The notes beneath the pieces are model-generated. The model was not told where the DNA came from. It ran no database searches and saw only the letters and a list, made by a program, of their open reading frames with translations. 64,000 bases of DNA. It comes from Sphingobacterium faecale (lineage in GTDB: Bacteria > Bacteroidota > Bacteroidia > Sphingobacteriales > Sphingobacteriaceae). This document shows, piece after piece, positions 17,618 through 26,141 of this stretch; within the stretch, counting starts at the first letter, position 1, and every line of letters starts with the position of its first letter. The stretch covers positions 62,001-126,000 of the forward strand of contig NZ_JAERTY010000001.1 of NCBI RefSeq assembly GCF_016746095.1. Reading direction: 5' to 3'. The translations under genes and the position numbers were made by a program.

Positions 17618-18784
17618 CTATTTCATGAGATATATCCTCCCTTCTCTGACTTCTACCTTAATGGCTTCCGTCGTTTTAAATAATTTCAGAAGCTCCTCAA
17701 AAGAAGCATCTTTAGCGATAGTACCGCTGAATGTCTTTTGCGACAAGGACTCTGATCCCGGTTGTAGGTTTATGGATACATTGTACCAGCGTTCCAGCTG
17801 TTTGATAATATCCGATAGAGGTGTTTTTACGAATACAAACTTGTCATTTTTCCAAGCCAGGACCGATTCCAGATCAGCAGGTCGCACCTGTATCGTACCA
17901 GAGGTAGTTATTCCCTGCATTCCGGGATCTAAGTCACGGCTTTCAGCAGCTGTATTGATATTGACTTTCCCGGTGATCAAGGTAGTGACAGTGCGTTCTT
18001 CGGGATAAGCAGCTATATTGAAGCTGGTTCCTAAAACCCGCACCTTTTGAAGGGTGGTTTCTACAATAAACGGTTTGTCCGGATTATGGCTTACCTCAAA
18101 ATAAGCTTCCCCACGGAGTTTGATGCGGCGGTCTGTCGCTGTAAAATGCTTTGGAAACGAAAGCTTAGAGTCAGAGTTAATGATGACTTTACTTCCGTCG
18201 GACAGTGTGATGCTATACTTTCCCCCTTTTGGGACGATCAGGTTCAACCATTCCTCATCGGCTTTTTGATGGGGTAGGATATGGCCACTTCCATCCTGTA
18301 GGTAGCTGTCCCGTATGAATAATTCGCCCTCGATAGCCAATGGCGTCTGTATACCGTTTGTATTTTCAATATAGGCGATGGTATTTCCTGGCTTGATATC
18401 CTGGATGCTTTGGTAGAGCGATGCGTTCACCTCAGAAGACCATTGTATGGTGTACTGTTTGCCCAGAAAGACCATAATTAGGATAGCTGCCGTAGCTGCA
18501 ACATACTGCCACAGTTTATGCAGTGATGTTGTTGTGTGAGGAGCGGGCATAGAGACATCGTTGGACAATTGTAAGCGCTTCTGAAAACGATGGAATGCTT
18601 TTTTGCCTTCCAGCTCATCCACGACGATCCTGTGCTGGGAAAAAGATTTATCGACCAGTTGTTCAAAAACAGCAGCATTGTCAGATTCCTGGACTTGTTG
18701 TATAAAGTCCACTAATTCTTCGGCACTGAGTTGGCCGAGAATATACCCGTTATAAAGTTCTTCTAGTGTCTGTCTATTTTCCAT
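17618..18784 (-). CDS. FecR family anti-sigma factor (locus 1)
   Basis: The 388-residue protein has an N-terminal cytoplasmic helical domain (about 1-85) that should bind the sigma factor. A single membrane segment is at about 91-108 (LWQYVAATAAILIMVFLG). The periplasmic FecR domain at about 185-290 has GGKYSITLSDGSKV, LRGEAYFEVSHNPDKPFIV and VRVLGTSFNIAAY. The C-terminal part at about 310-388 (TPLSDIIKQLERWYNV) looks like the STN-interacting fold. It transmits substrate occupancy of SusC to the sigma factor encoded 69 bp upstream. The length is normal for the family. Confidence 0.93.
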   Translation of the reverse strand: MENRQTLEELYNGYILGQLSAEELVDFIQQVQESDNAAVFEQLVDKSFSQHRIVVDELEGKKAFHRFQKRLQLSNDVSMPAPHTTTSLHKLWQYVAATAAILIMVFLGKQYTIQWSSEVNASLYQSIQDIKPGNTIAYIENTNGIQTPLAIEGELFIRDSYLQDGSGHILPHQKADEEWLNLIVPKGGKYSITLSDGSKVIINSDSKLSFPKHFTATDRRIKLRGEAYFEVSHNPDKPFIVETTLQKVRVLGTSFNIAAYPEERTVTTLITGKVNINTAAESRDLDPGMQGITTSGTIQVRPADLESVLAWKNDKFVFVKTPLSDIIKQLERWYNVSINLQPGSESLSQKTFSGTIAKDASFEELLKLFKTTEAIKVEVREGRIYLMK

Positions 18785-18814
18785 TAAAAGATAAAGCTAA
18801 TGCCTTCCTAAAAT

Positions 18815-18822
18815 GATAGACG
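18815..18822 (-). promoter_or_regulatory. Candidate ECF-type -10 element before FecR (locus 1)
   Basis: On the minus strand the sigma-FecR gap contains CGTCTATC, close to CGTCTTATC in the corresponding gap of locus 2. No GGGTA-like upstream box was found here. This is a weak comparative call. Confidence 0.25.
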
Positions 18823-18853
18823 TAGAAAATAGGATTAGGAAGACAGTGAAAAG

Positions 18854-19462
18854 CTATTTTGTGTGAGAAATTATTTTTTCGAGTAACAGAGCTGCCATCG
18901 CGAGTAAAGGCAGATCTGTATTATTGGCCATATGGGCTCTGATAAGTTTTAGTGCACGTACGATATAAGTTTTTGAAGAAGTGATAGATATGTTGAGTTT
19001 TTCGGAGATTTCTTCGTGGGATAGGCCCTCGAACCTACTCAATACGAAAACCTCTTTGACCTTTTCCGGGAGTATATCTATCGCTTGTTGTATATTCTGT
19101 TGTAATTCTTGATATTCTAAGCTTTGCTGGGGCGTGAGGGCCTGGTCTTTAAAGTAATGGATAAGATGCTCAATATTGTCTGTCAAGAGAACTTTCTTAC
19201 GAAGAGCGTCCAATGTTGTGTTTTTGGATACTGTATATAAATAGGCCTCGATATTGTTGATACTGGACAAGTCCTTACGGCGGTTCCATACCTTGACAAA
19301 TATCTCCTGAGTGATATCTTCTGCGATTTCTGGAGATTTCACTAACTTTTTGACGGTACCAAAGACATGCGTCCAATACTTCTCAAAAAGCAATTGAAAA
19401 GCCTGATCGGAACCCTTTATAAGGTGTTCTATAAAGTCTCTCTCTTCTAGAACCGTTTTCAT
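18854..19462 (-). CDS. FecI-like ECF sigma factor (locus 1)
   Basis: The 202-residue protein has region 2 (AFQLLFEKYWTHVFGTV, AEDITQEIFVKVWNRR, IEAYLYTVSKNTTLDALRK) and region 4.2 (LPEKVKEVFVLSRFEGLSHE, ISEKLNISITSSKTYIVRAL). The C-terminal hydrophobic tail (LLAMAALLLEKI) is usual for Bacteroidota FecI-like sigmas. It heads the locus 1 operon and is paired with the FecR downstream. It should direct RNA polymerase to promoters of the SusCD operon when the receptor senses substrate. Confidence 0.93.
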   Translation of the reverse strand: MKTVLEERDFIEHLIKGSDQAFQLLFEKYWTHVFGTVKKLVKSPEIAEDITQEIFVKVWNRRKDLSSINNIEAYLYTVSKNTTLDALRKKVLLTDNIEHLIHYFKDQALTPQQSLEYQELQQNIQQAIDILPEKVKEVFVLSRFEGLSHEEISEKLNISITSSKTYIVRALKLIRAHMANNTDLPLLAMAALLLEKIISHTK

Positions 19463-19608
19463 CTAAAGACCAGTTAGTTTGTGATAGTATACTTTCGCAC
19501 AGCGATGTATCATCTTATCTCTGCTTTCTGAAAAGCAAGTGTCAAATATAGAGTTTTATTCATTTATATTCCTTCATAATATATATTATGATTTATTTTA
19601 TTTTTTTT

Positions 19609-19616
19609 TAAATTTG
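19609..19616 (+). promoter_or_regulatory. Candidate -7 box of the flavoprotein gene
   Basis: TAAATTTG matches TAnnTTTG exactly, in a very AT-rich stretch 28 bp before the ATG at 19645. No clear -33 TTG was seen. Confidence 0.4.
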
Positions 19617-19644
19617 CAATTATGTTGCATTTATAGGTCATGAT

Positions 19645-20562
19645 ATGAAGTCAATAATAACTAAGAAACAATTCGATGTAATTATTATAGGAGGAAGTTA
19701 TTCAGGTCTTTCAGCAGGAATGGCTTTGGGACGGTCACTCCGACGCATTTTAATAATTGATAGTGGTAAGCCCTGTAATCGATACACTCCACGTTCTCAT
19801 AACTTTCTTACGCAAGACGGTGAAGAACCAGCAGTAATCTTACAAAAAGCTGAAGATCAATTAGTCAATTATGAATCTGTTGAATTTCTTAACGAGGTAG
19901 CGCTATCGGCAAAGGCAATTACCGAGGGTTTCCAGGTTACGACGACTACAGGTGTAAAGGTTTATTCTAAGAAACTACTTCTCGCTACAGGTATTAAGGA
20001 TATATTTCCGAAAATTATCGGTTTTGAGGGTTGCTGGGGAAAAACTGTAATTCATTGTCCATATTGCCACGGATATGAATTTAAAGGTAAAAAAACGGCT
20101 ATAATCGCAAATGGTGATCGCGCGTTCCACTTAGCATCATTAGTTAATAATCTGACAGATCAGCTATCTATTATAACCTCGGATCGATCTACGCTGACCC
20201 AAGTACAATTGAGTAAACTGTATAATCATCATATCAGAGTCATCGAAAATGATGTGGCCGAAATTATACATAATAAGGGAGTTGTTAATAGGCTGGTGTT
20301 TAAAAATGGCTCTACAGAAGATTTTGAAGCATTATACACGGCAATTCCTTTTGAGCAACAGACTGATATCCCTTTGATTTTGGGTTGTGAAATGACTGAA
20401 AATGGTCTGATTAAGGTCGATATGTTTCAAAGGACTACGATTTCTGGAATTTATTCCTGTGGGGATAATTCCAGTCCTATGCGTTCGGTAGCCAATGCCG
20501 TAGCAACAGGGAATATAGCGGGGGCCATCCTTAACCATGATTTGACAGTAGAGACATTTTAA
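19645..20562 (+). CDS. Thioredoxin-reductase-like FAD/NAD(P) oxidoreductase with CPYC motif
   Basis: The 305-residue protein has an N-terminal FAD-binding Rossmann motif (DVIIIGGSYSGLSAGMALG). A redox-active CPYC at 138-141 lies in IHCPYCHGYEF, where thioredoxin reductase has CATC or CAVC. A C-terminal FAD motif is GIYSCGDNSSPMRSVANAVA. The second Rossmann region (AIIANGDRAFHLASLVNNL) departs from the canonical GxGxxA NADPH pattern. Length and order match the low-molecular-weight thioredoxin reductase class, including related dithiol oxidases. There is no thioredoxin gene adjacent. It stands alone between the divergent sigma gene of locus 1 and locus 2. It may be cytoplasmic, as no signal peptide is visible. 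The substrate is not predictable from sequence. Confidence 0.85.
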   Translation: MKSIITKKQFDVIIIGGSYSGLSAGMALGRSLRRILIIDSGKPCNRYTPRSHNFLTQDGEEPAVILQKAEDQLVNYESVEFLNEVALSAKAITEGFQVTTTTGVKVYSKKLLLATGIKDIFPKIIGFEGCWGKTVIHCPYCHGYEFKGKKTAIIANGDRAFHLASLVNNLTDQLSIITSDRSTLTQVQLSKLYNHHIRVIENDVAEIIHNKGVVNRLVFKNGSTEDFEALYTAIPFEQQTDIPLILGCEMTENGLIKVDMFQRTTISGIYSCGDNSSPMRSVANAVATGNIAGAILNHDLTVETF

Positions 20563-20748
20563 GCTTTTGTCTAGATTAAATCTTTGACAGTATTTATAGT
20601 CTGTCTCCTCGCTCGGGTGCATTTCTAAGGTGACAGTTTTCGAGCAATAGAGCGCTGAAACAATGCTGTCGGACTATTTTCTGTTCCCAATATTGCTGTC
20701 CTAAAAAATAATCTCTAGCTTAGTGGCCGAAAACTAGCCATTCTACAA

Positions 20749-21354
20749 ATGCATTCTGATTCCAATCCTATCGATTTCGAACTTCTTCAGCGTTTAAAAG
20801 CTGGAGACCATGTTGCATTTGAAGAGCTCTATAATCAGTATTCGAAAAAACTGTATTGGAAGCTGAAACAAATGGTCAAATATCCAAGTGAGGCCGACGA
20901 ATTGTTGCAGAACCTTTTTGTAAAAGTGTGGGAAAAGCGGGAGCAGATTGTTATCCATCAAACTTTTGAAGGCTATCTATACCGTGTTGCACAACATATG
21001 GCCATCGATTATTTTCGTAGCTTGGATCGGCAGAGCCGCCTGCAGGACGAGGTTTCGAGAACAGGTGCCATCATAGCGGAAAATACCGAAGCACTGTTGT
21101 TTGCCAAGGAAACCCAACAGCTATTGGACGAAGCTGTAGCGAGCCTTCCAGAACAAAGGCGAAGAGCCTTCATCTTGTGCAAGCTCGAGGGTAAAAGCCA
21201 TCAGGAGGCCGCAGAAATTATGAATATCAGTCCTAATACAGTTCATAATCATTTGGTCAAAGCAGTCTATACGGTTAGACAGCACCTACTTAAATCAGGC
21301 CGGGATATTACTATTCTTGCATTATTGATCGCTCTATTCCAGCGGTTTTCCTAA
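20749..21354 (+). CDS. FecI-like ECF sigma factor (locus 2)
   Basis: The 201-residue protein has region 2 (AFEELYNQYSKKLYWKLKQM, EADELLQNLFVKVWEKRE, FEGYLYRVAQHMAIDYFRS) and region 4.2 (LPEQRRRAFILCKLEGKSHQ, AAEIMNISPNTVHNHLVKAV). The usual hydrophobic tail (ITILALLIALFQRF) is present. It leads the locus 2 operon and is followed after 88 bp by its FecR. The 186-bp upstream gap after the flavoprotein gene contains only short imperfect repeats. Confidence 0.93.
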   Translation: MHSDSNPIDFELLQRLKAGDHVAFEELYNQYSKKLYWKLKQMVKYPSEADELLQNLFVKVWEKREQIVIHQTFEGYLYRVAQHMAIDYFRSLDRQSRLQDEVSRTGAIIAENTEALLFAKETQQLLDEAVASLPEQRRRAFILCKLEGKSHQEAAEIMNISPNTVHNHLVKAVYTVRQHLLKSGRDITILALLIALFQRFS

Positions 21355-21376
21355 GGACTGAAAAAATCTTAACAAC

Positions 21377-21410
21377 GAGTAGTCAGTTTTCTTTTTCCAG
21401 GCGTCTTATC
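21377..21410 (+). promoter_or_regulatory. Candidate ECF-type promoter before FecR (locus 2)
   Basis: GAGTA (21377-21381) and CGTCTTATC (21402-21410), separated by 20 bp, lie in the sigma-FecR gap. Similar GGGTA boxes about 17-20 bp before a second element occur in the same gap of loci 3 and 4, and CGTCTATC in locus 1. This suggests an autoregulated promoter driving fecR-susCD. Confidence 0.35.
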
Positions 21411-21442
21411 TCTAAACAGGGCGAAGCTCTACCCATTAAACT

Positions 21443-22597
21443 ATGTTACGAATAGAAGAACTATATAAAAAGTACCTAGAGGACAGTATCAGTGAATCCG
21501 ATAGGAAGGAGCTTTTTTACTTGTTGAAGACGAATGATGATGAGCGATTAGGTCAGCTTGCGGATACTTTTCTGAAGACCGAAGCACCTGGCGATCTCGA
21601 TTATCTCCAAGGAGATACAGACCGTATTCTTTTACAGATCAGATCACAGATAGAAAAATCTGCAGATACAGAACCGAGATCATTTGATATGTGGCGTTGG
21701 GTGGCTGCTGCGGCAATAGTCGCCTTCGCGTTTATAGGCTACCAAGTTTACAATACGCAGACTGCTACGGTACCGCCCGTAGTGAGTGCTATCGAAGATA
21801 TTGTACCGGGCGGCAACAAAGCAATACTTGTTCTTGCAGATGGTAGTCAGGTTGTTCTAGATACTGAACAGCAGGGTATTGTGATGGATGATGCTATACA
21901 TTATAGCAATGGACGTATACTTGATAAGTCATTGGATCTAAAGGAAGGAAGGGAGTTGCAGCTCTATGTTCCTAAAGGTGGCATCTATCAGGTGAAACTG
22001 GCTGACGGTACGCAGGTATGGCTCAATTCGGATACACGGCTAAAATACCCTTCTAGTTTTTCAGGCAATCAGCGGGTTGTAGAATTGGATGGCGAAGCAT
22101 TTTTTATTGTACAGTCCATAATAGATGAGAATAACAACCGCATACCTTTTATTGTAAAAAGTAAGAACCAGTCTATCGAAGTACTGGGGACAGAATTTAA
22201 TGTCAGTGGATACGCTTCACAGTCTTCTATAAAAACGACCCTATTGGAAGGAAGGATTAACGTACAGGTTGAAGATAAAAAGGTAACATTGATTCCTGGA
22301 CAACAGTCTGAAAATAAAGATGGAAGAGAGATCCTGGTAAAGAAAGTCGATCCACAACAGGCCATAGCATGGAAGGACGGTAAATTTAGTTTTGATGGAA
22401 AATCTTTTGCCGAAACGTTAACGGAAATAGGTCGATGGTATGATCTTTCTATTGTCTATAAGGGTGCCGTACCGGATATCGAATTGGTAGGGGATGCTTA
22501 TCGTCATTCTAATATAAAACTCGTACTGCGTCTTCTGGATGCAGCGGCAGTAAATTATAAATTGGATATCGCTGACCGTAAACTAATTATTTATTAA
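21443..22597 (+). CDS. FecR family anti-sigma factor (locus 2)
   Basis: The 384-residue protein has a cytoplasmic N-terminal region, one membrane segment at about 83-101 (MWRWVAAAAIVAFAFIG) and a periplasmic FecR domain (GGIYQVKLADGTQVWLNSD, VELDGEAFFIV, IEVLGTEFNVSGY, LLEGRINVQV). A C-terminal receptor-contact region follows (KSFAETLTEIGRWYDLSIVY). It holds the locus 2 sigma factor inactive until the SusC of this locus signals. It is followed by a structured leader before susC. Confidence 0.93.
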   Translation: MLRIEELYKKYLEDSISESDRKELFYLLKTNDDERLGQLADTFLKTEAPGDLDYLQGDTDRILLQIRSQIEKSADTEPRSFDMWRWVAAAAIVAFAFIGYQVYNTQTATVPPVVSAIEDIVPGGNKAILVLADGSQVVLDTEQQGIVMDDAIHYSNGRILDKSLDLKEGRELQLYVPKGGIYQVKLADGTQVWLNSDTRLKYPSSFSGNQRVVELDGEAFFIVQSIIDENNNRIPFIVKSKNQSIEVLGTEFNVSGYASQSSIKTTLLEGRINVQVEDKKVTLIPGQQSENKDGREILVKKVDPQQAIAWKDGKFSFDGKSFAETLTEIGRWYDLSIVYKGAVPDIELVGDAYRHSNIKLVLRLLDAAAVNYKLDIADRKLIIY

Positions 22598-22668
22598 AAA
22601 TTTAAAGTAACTAACCTAAAGAAGGATGTATATGAAAGAAAAAATGGAATAGATCGTGACCTGACAAT

Positions 22669-22747
22669 AGACTGCCTTATGCGAACATAGAAGGAAAGGA
22701 GTGCCATCCTTTCCTTCAAATAGATAGGCCAGTCTAAAACTTTTTTT
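22669..22747 (+). terminator. Structured leader / attenuator between FecR and SusC (locus 2)
   Basis: An 11-bp perfect stem, GAAGGAAAGGA (22690-22700) with TCCTTTCCTTC (22707-22717), is enclosed by an outer stem AGACTGCC (22669-22676) / GGCCAGTCT (22727-22735, one bulge). The outer stem is followed by AAAAC and seven T's. This is shaped like an intrinsic terminator 40 bp before the susC start, so it could attenuate read-through from fecR or mark a processing site. Confidence 0.65.
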
Positions 22748-22786
22748 AACAGTAGATTTTGTACTAACCAAATCCGAGTAAAATTA

Positions 22787-25700
22787 ATGAATAAATATTA
22801 CTTATTACGAGTGATGAGAATAACCTTATTCTTACTAGTGGCGGGGATGCTCTCCGTCAGTGCGAACAGCTACTCTCAGAAGATTACTTTCAAGGGCAGG
22901 AATGTAGCATTTGCTACTGTTCTGGAAGCTATCCGAAAACAGAGTGGCTATACCATATTCAGCACTAAAAATGTCCTAAACTCTGTCCAGCCTCTAACAT
23001 TGGATGCTAGAGGGGTGGAATTGGATGAATTTCTCCGAATGATCATCGCTAATCAACCTATCGGTTATCAATTGGAAGACAGAACAATCTCTTTCTTCAA
23101 AAAAGAGCCGCCGCCTATACCTGTTAAAGAAGAGGTGGTGCAGCAGCAACAGTTTCTGACAGGGCGGGTGACTAATGCGGAAACAGGAGAAGTGATAGAT
23201 GGGGTGACCGTCCGCGTCAAGGGTGCTGACTATATGGTGAGTACCAATACAAAAGGTCAATTTCAAATTCCGCTCTCCGCCATTGCTGTAAACAGTGTCA
23301 TCGTATTCAGTTATATAGGAATGAAATCTAAAGAGGAAATTTATACCAATCAGAGAGCACTGAATGTACAGTTGGTACCCAACGCTGATGCGATAAAAGA
23401 CGTGGTGGTAACAGGGATCTATCAGCGGAATAAGGAAAGCTTTACCGGATCGTCAGCGACCTATACGGTCAAAGAGTTGCAGATGGTAGGTAACCAGAAT
23501 ATTCTTCAGAGTCTGAAGACATTAGATCCTTCTTTTGCTATTGTTGATAACAATCTTTTTGGATCCGATCCGAATAGACTTCCGGATATTGAAATTAGAG
23601 GTAAAAGTAGTGTGATCGGACTTACTGATGAGTATAGTTCGAACCCCAATCAACCCCTTTTTATCTTAGATGGTTTTGAGAGCACCCTGGCTATCATCAG
23701 TGACCTGAGCATGGACCGCGTGGAGCGCATCACCTTATTGAAAGATGCGGCAGCAGCAGCTATATATGGGTCAAAAGCCGCAAACGGCGTAGTGGTTGTA
23801 GAGACCAAGAGTCCGGTTCCGGGGCAGCTGCGAGTAAACTATACAATGAATGGTAATGTTAGTTTCGCTGATCTTACCGATTACAACTTGATGAATGCGG
23901 AAGAAAAACTACAGTTTGAACTTTTATCTCAGTTTTATGGGTTGCTTGACGCCCAGGGAAAAATCATATTGGGTTCTAACCTAAATAGTGAAGCTAATTA
24001 TCTAGACCGCCTTAAAGAGGTGAGGCGAGGCGTAAATACGTACTGGCCGAATGAGCCTCTTCGTACTGCATTGACACAGCGCCACACACTATTTGCGGAA
24101 GGTGGAGATGCAAATTTACGTTATAGTGTGTCTTTTAATCACGGCATTACGAATGGGGTGATGAAGGGATCTGATAGGCAGGCTACCAACGGAAATGTAC
24201 GTTTGCTTTATAGAAGAGGAAAATTCTCTGTTAATAACTCCTTAAGCATTGATAACGTGAAATCGAATAAGGAGACTTCACCTTTTTCGGATTTTACAAG
24301 AGCTAATCCATATCATCGCAAGTACAACGATGACGGAAGCATAAAAATGCTGTTGGAAGATTTTAGTGCGACACGTTCGGGAGAGGCTCCTGTTTACAGT
24401 CCGCTTTACGATGTAAGTAACCTTAATATTAATGAACAGTTATCCTTGGGCTTTACCAATAATTTTGAAATGGAATGGCATGTAGCGGAACCGCTTCGTG
24501 TTCGAGGACGGCTAGGATTACGGAGTTTCTCCACAAGAGACGAGATCTTTCGATCACCATTTAATACAGAGTTTTTAAATACAGATGCTTTGGAGAGGGG
24601 AAGTTATAGAGAGACAAATGGTAGAAATGCCAACTATGATGGCGATTTAAGTTTGACATACGGGAAGGTATTTGCCGAGAAGCATATGCTGAACGCAGTA
24701 GGAGGAGCGCGTATGGAGCAAGCAACGCGGTTACAGAGCGCCTATACCGTACGTGGATTTATAGACGATGAGTTTTCAAATCCAAATTTTGCATTAAGCT
24801 ATCCAGAAGGCAAGCGGCCCGACTATAATGAATCCAAACGCAGGGGTGCTAGTTTCTTTGTTAATATGGGATACGCATATGATCAGCGATACCTCATGGA
24901 TGCTACATTACGCTCTGACGGCGCTTCGGTATTTGGGACGGAAAAACAGTTCTCTAATATATGGTCTGTTGGCTTAGCTTGGAATGCCCATAAGGAGACA
25001 TGGATTAAATCCGCTAAATGGATAGATCAATTGCGTCTACGCGGATCTATCGGTAACCCTGGTAATCAGAATTTTGATGACTATATTTCGATGCGTATCT
25101 ATCGGTATAACAACGAAAACCGTAATCCTTTCGGGGCGAGTACCATTATCAGTAATATGGGTAATAGAGGGTTGAAGTGGCAGACTACACTGGATCGTAA
25201 TATCGGGCTTGATATTACAACATTTCGTAATCGTCTACGTCTGAATGTGGATTATTTTGTAAAGAGTACGGATCCACTGCTGGTATTTGTGTCTTTACCA
25301 GCTTCTACCGGTGTAACCCGTGTGGCACAGAATATAGGGGCACAGGTGACCAATGGATTCACAATAAGCAGTGATTATAGTATCATCCGCAAGGAGCAGC
25401 TGACCTGGCGTATCAATCTTAATATGCGGCAGCTTAAAGCGGAATATCGAAAAATGGGTAATCAGCTAAATAACTTTAACGAAGCTAATAAAAGCCGAAA
25501 TCTTATTCGTTATTACGATGGAGGAAGTCCTTCCGACTTATGGGCGGTACGTTCGGTAGGAATAGATCCAGCAACTGGGCGTGAGATTTTTCTGAATAAG
25601 AATGGCGAACAGACTTTTGTACACGATTTTAAGGATGAGGTTATTGTGGGAAATAGTGATCCTGATTTAGAAGGTGTATTCGGTACGAGTTTGTTTTTTA

Positions 25701-26122
25701 AAGGTTTTTCAGTATCTATCAACTTGCGATACCGTTTTGGAGGACAGGCTTTTATGCAGACACTTTATGAAAAAGTAGAAAATATATCTTCTCGTAATGT
25801 TGTGCTCAATCAAGATAAAAGAGCATTGTATGACCGATGGAAGCAACCCGGAGATGAAGCAAAATTTAAGGCAATCTCGCGGACAGAACAGACACCAATG
25901 TCTTCGCGGTTTGTCCAGGATAATGACATGCTGATCGGGGAGTCTTTTTCATTGGGCTACGAGAGTATAAATGCTGCTTGGTTAAAGTCAATTAGAGCCT
26001 CATCCGTAACATTCCGTGTATATATGAATGATATATTCCACATTTCTACGATTAAGAATGAAAGAGGAATCGATTATCCATTTGCGCGTTCTGTTTCTTT
26101 TTCAGCAGGAATTCGTTTTTAA
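22787..26122 (+). CDS. SusC/RagA family TonB-linked receptor with STN domain (locus 2)
   Basis: The 1111-residue protein has a signal peptide (LLVAGMLSVSANSYSQ) and an STN domain at about 31-105 (TVLEAIRKQSGYTIFSTKN). A proline-rich linker and a carboxypeptidase-regulatory-like domain follow (LTGRVTNAETGEVIDGVTV). The plug starts VVVTGIYQRNKESFTGSSAT and has LLKDAAAAAIYGSKAANGVV. The barrel ends in VSFSAGIRF. The plug signature VVVTGIYQRNKESFTG and the lipoproteins downstream place it with the SusC branch that, from memory, includes the peptide-binding BT2261-2264 transporter of Bacteroides thetaiotaomicron. The STN domain links it to the upstream sigma/FecR pair. Confidence 0.95.
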   Translation: MNKYYLLRVMRITLFLLVAGMLSVSANSYSQKITFKGRNVAFATVLEAIRKQSGYTIFSTKNVLNSVQPLTLDARGVELDEFLRMIIANQPIGYQLEDRTISFFKKEPPPIPVKEEVVQQQQFLTGRVTNAETGEVIDGVTVRVKGADYMVSTNTKGQFQIPLSAIAVNSVIVFSYIGMKSKEEIYTNQRALNVQLVPNADAIKDVVVTGIYQRNKESFTGSSATYTVKELQMVGNQNILQSLKTLDPSFAIVDNNLFGSDPNRLPDIEIRGKSSVIGLTDEYSSNPNQPLFILDGFESTLAIISDLSMDRVERITLLKDAAAAAIYGSKAANGVVVVETKSPVPGQLRVNYTMNGNVSFADLTDYNLMNAEEKLQFELLSQFYGLLDAQGKIILGSNLNSEANYLDRLKEVRRGVNTYWPNEPLRTALTQRHTLFAEGGDANLRYSVSFNHGITNGVMKGSDRQATNGNVRLLYRRGKFSVNNSLSIDNVKSNKETSPFSDFTRANPYHRKYNDDGSIKMLLEDFSATRSGEAPVYSPLYDVSNLNINEQLSLGFTNNFEMEWHVAEPLRVRGRLGLRSFSTRDEIFRSPFNTEFLNTDALERGSYRETNGRNANYDGDLSLTYGKVFAEKHMLNAVGGARMEQATRLQSAYTVRGFIDDEFSNPNFALSYPEGKRPDYNESKRRGASFFVNMGYAYDQRYLMDATLRSDGASVFGTEKQFSNIWSVGLAWNAHKETWIKSAKWIDQLRLRGSIGNPGNQNFDDYISMRIYRYNNENRNPFGASTIISNMGNRGLKWQTTLDRNIGLDITTFRNRLRLNVDYFVKSTDPLLVFVSLPASTGVTRVAQNIGAQVTNGFTISSDYSIIRKEQLTWRINLNMRQLKAEYRKMGNQLNNFNEANKSRNLIRYYDGGSPSDLWAVRSVGIDPATGREIFLNKNGEQTFVHDFKDEVIVGNSDPDLEGVFGTSLFFKGFSVSINLRYRFGGQAFMQTLYEKVENISSRNVVLNQDKRALYDRWKQPGDEAKFKAISRTEQTPMSSRFVQDNDMLIGESFSLGYESINAAWLKSIRASSVTFRVYMNDIFHISTIKNERGIDYPFARSVSFSAGIRF

Positions 26123-26141
26123 GCAATTATAATAGAAAGCA

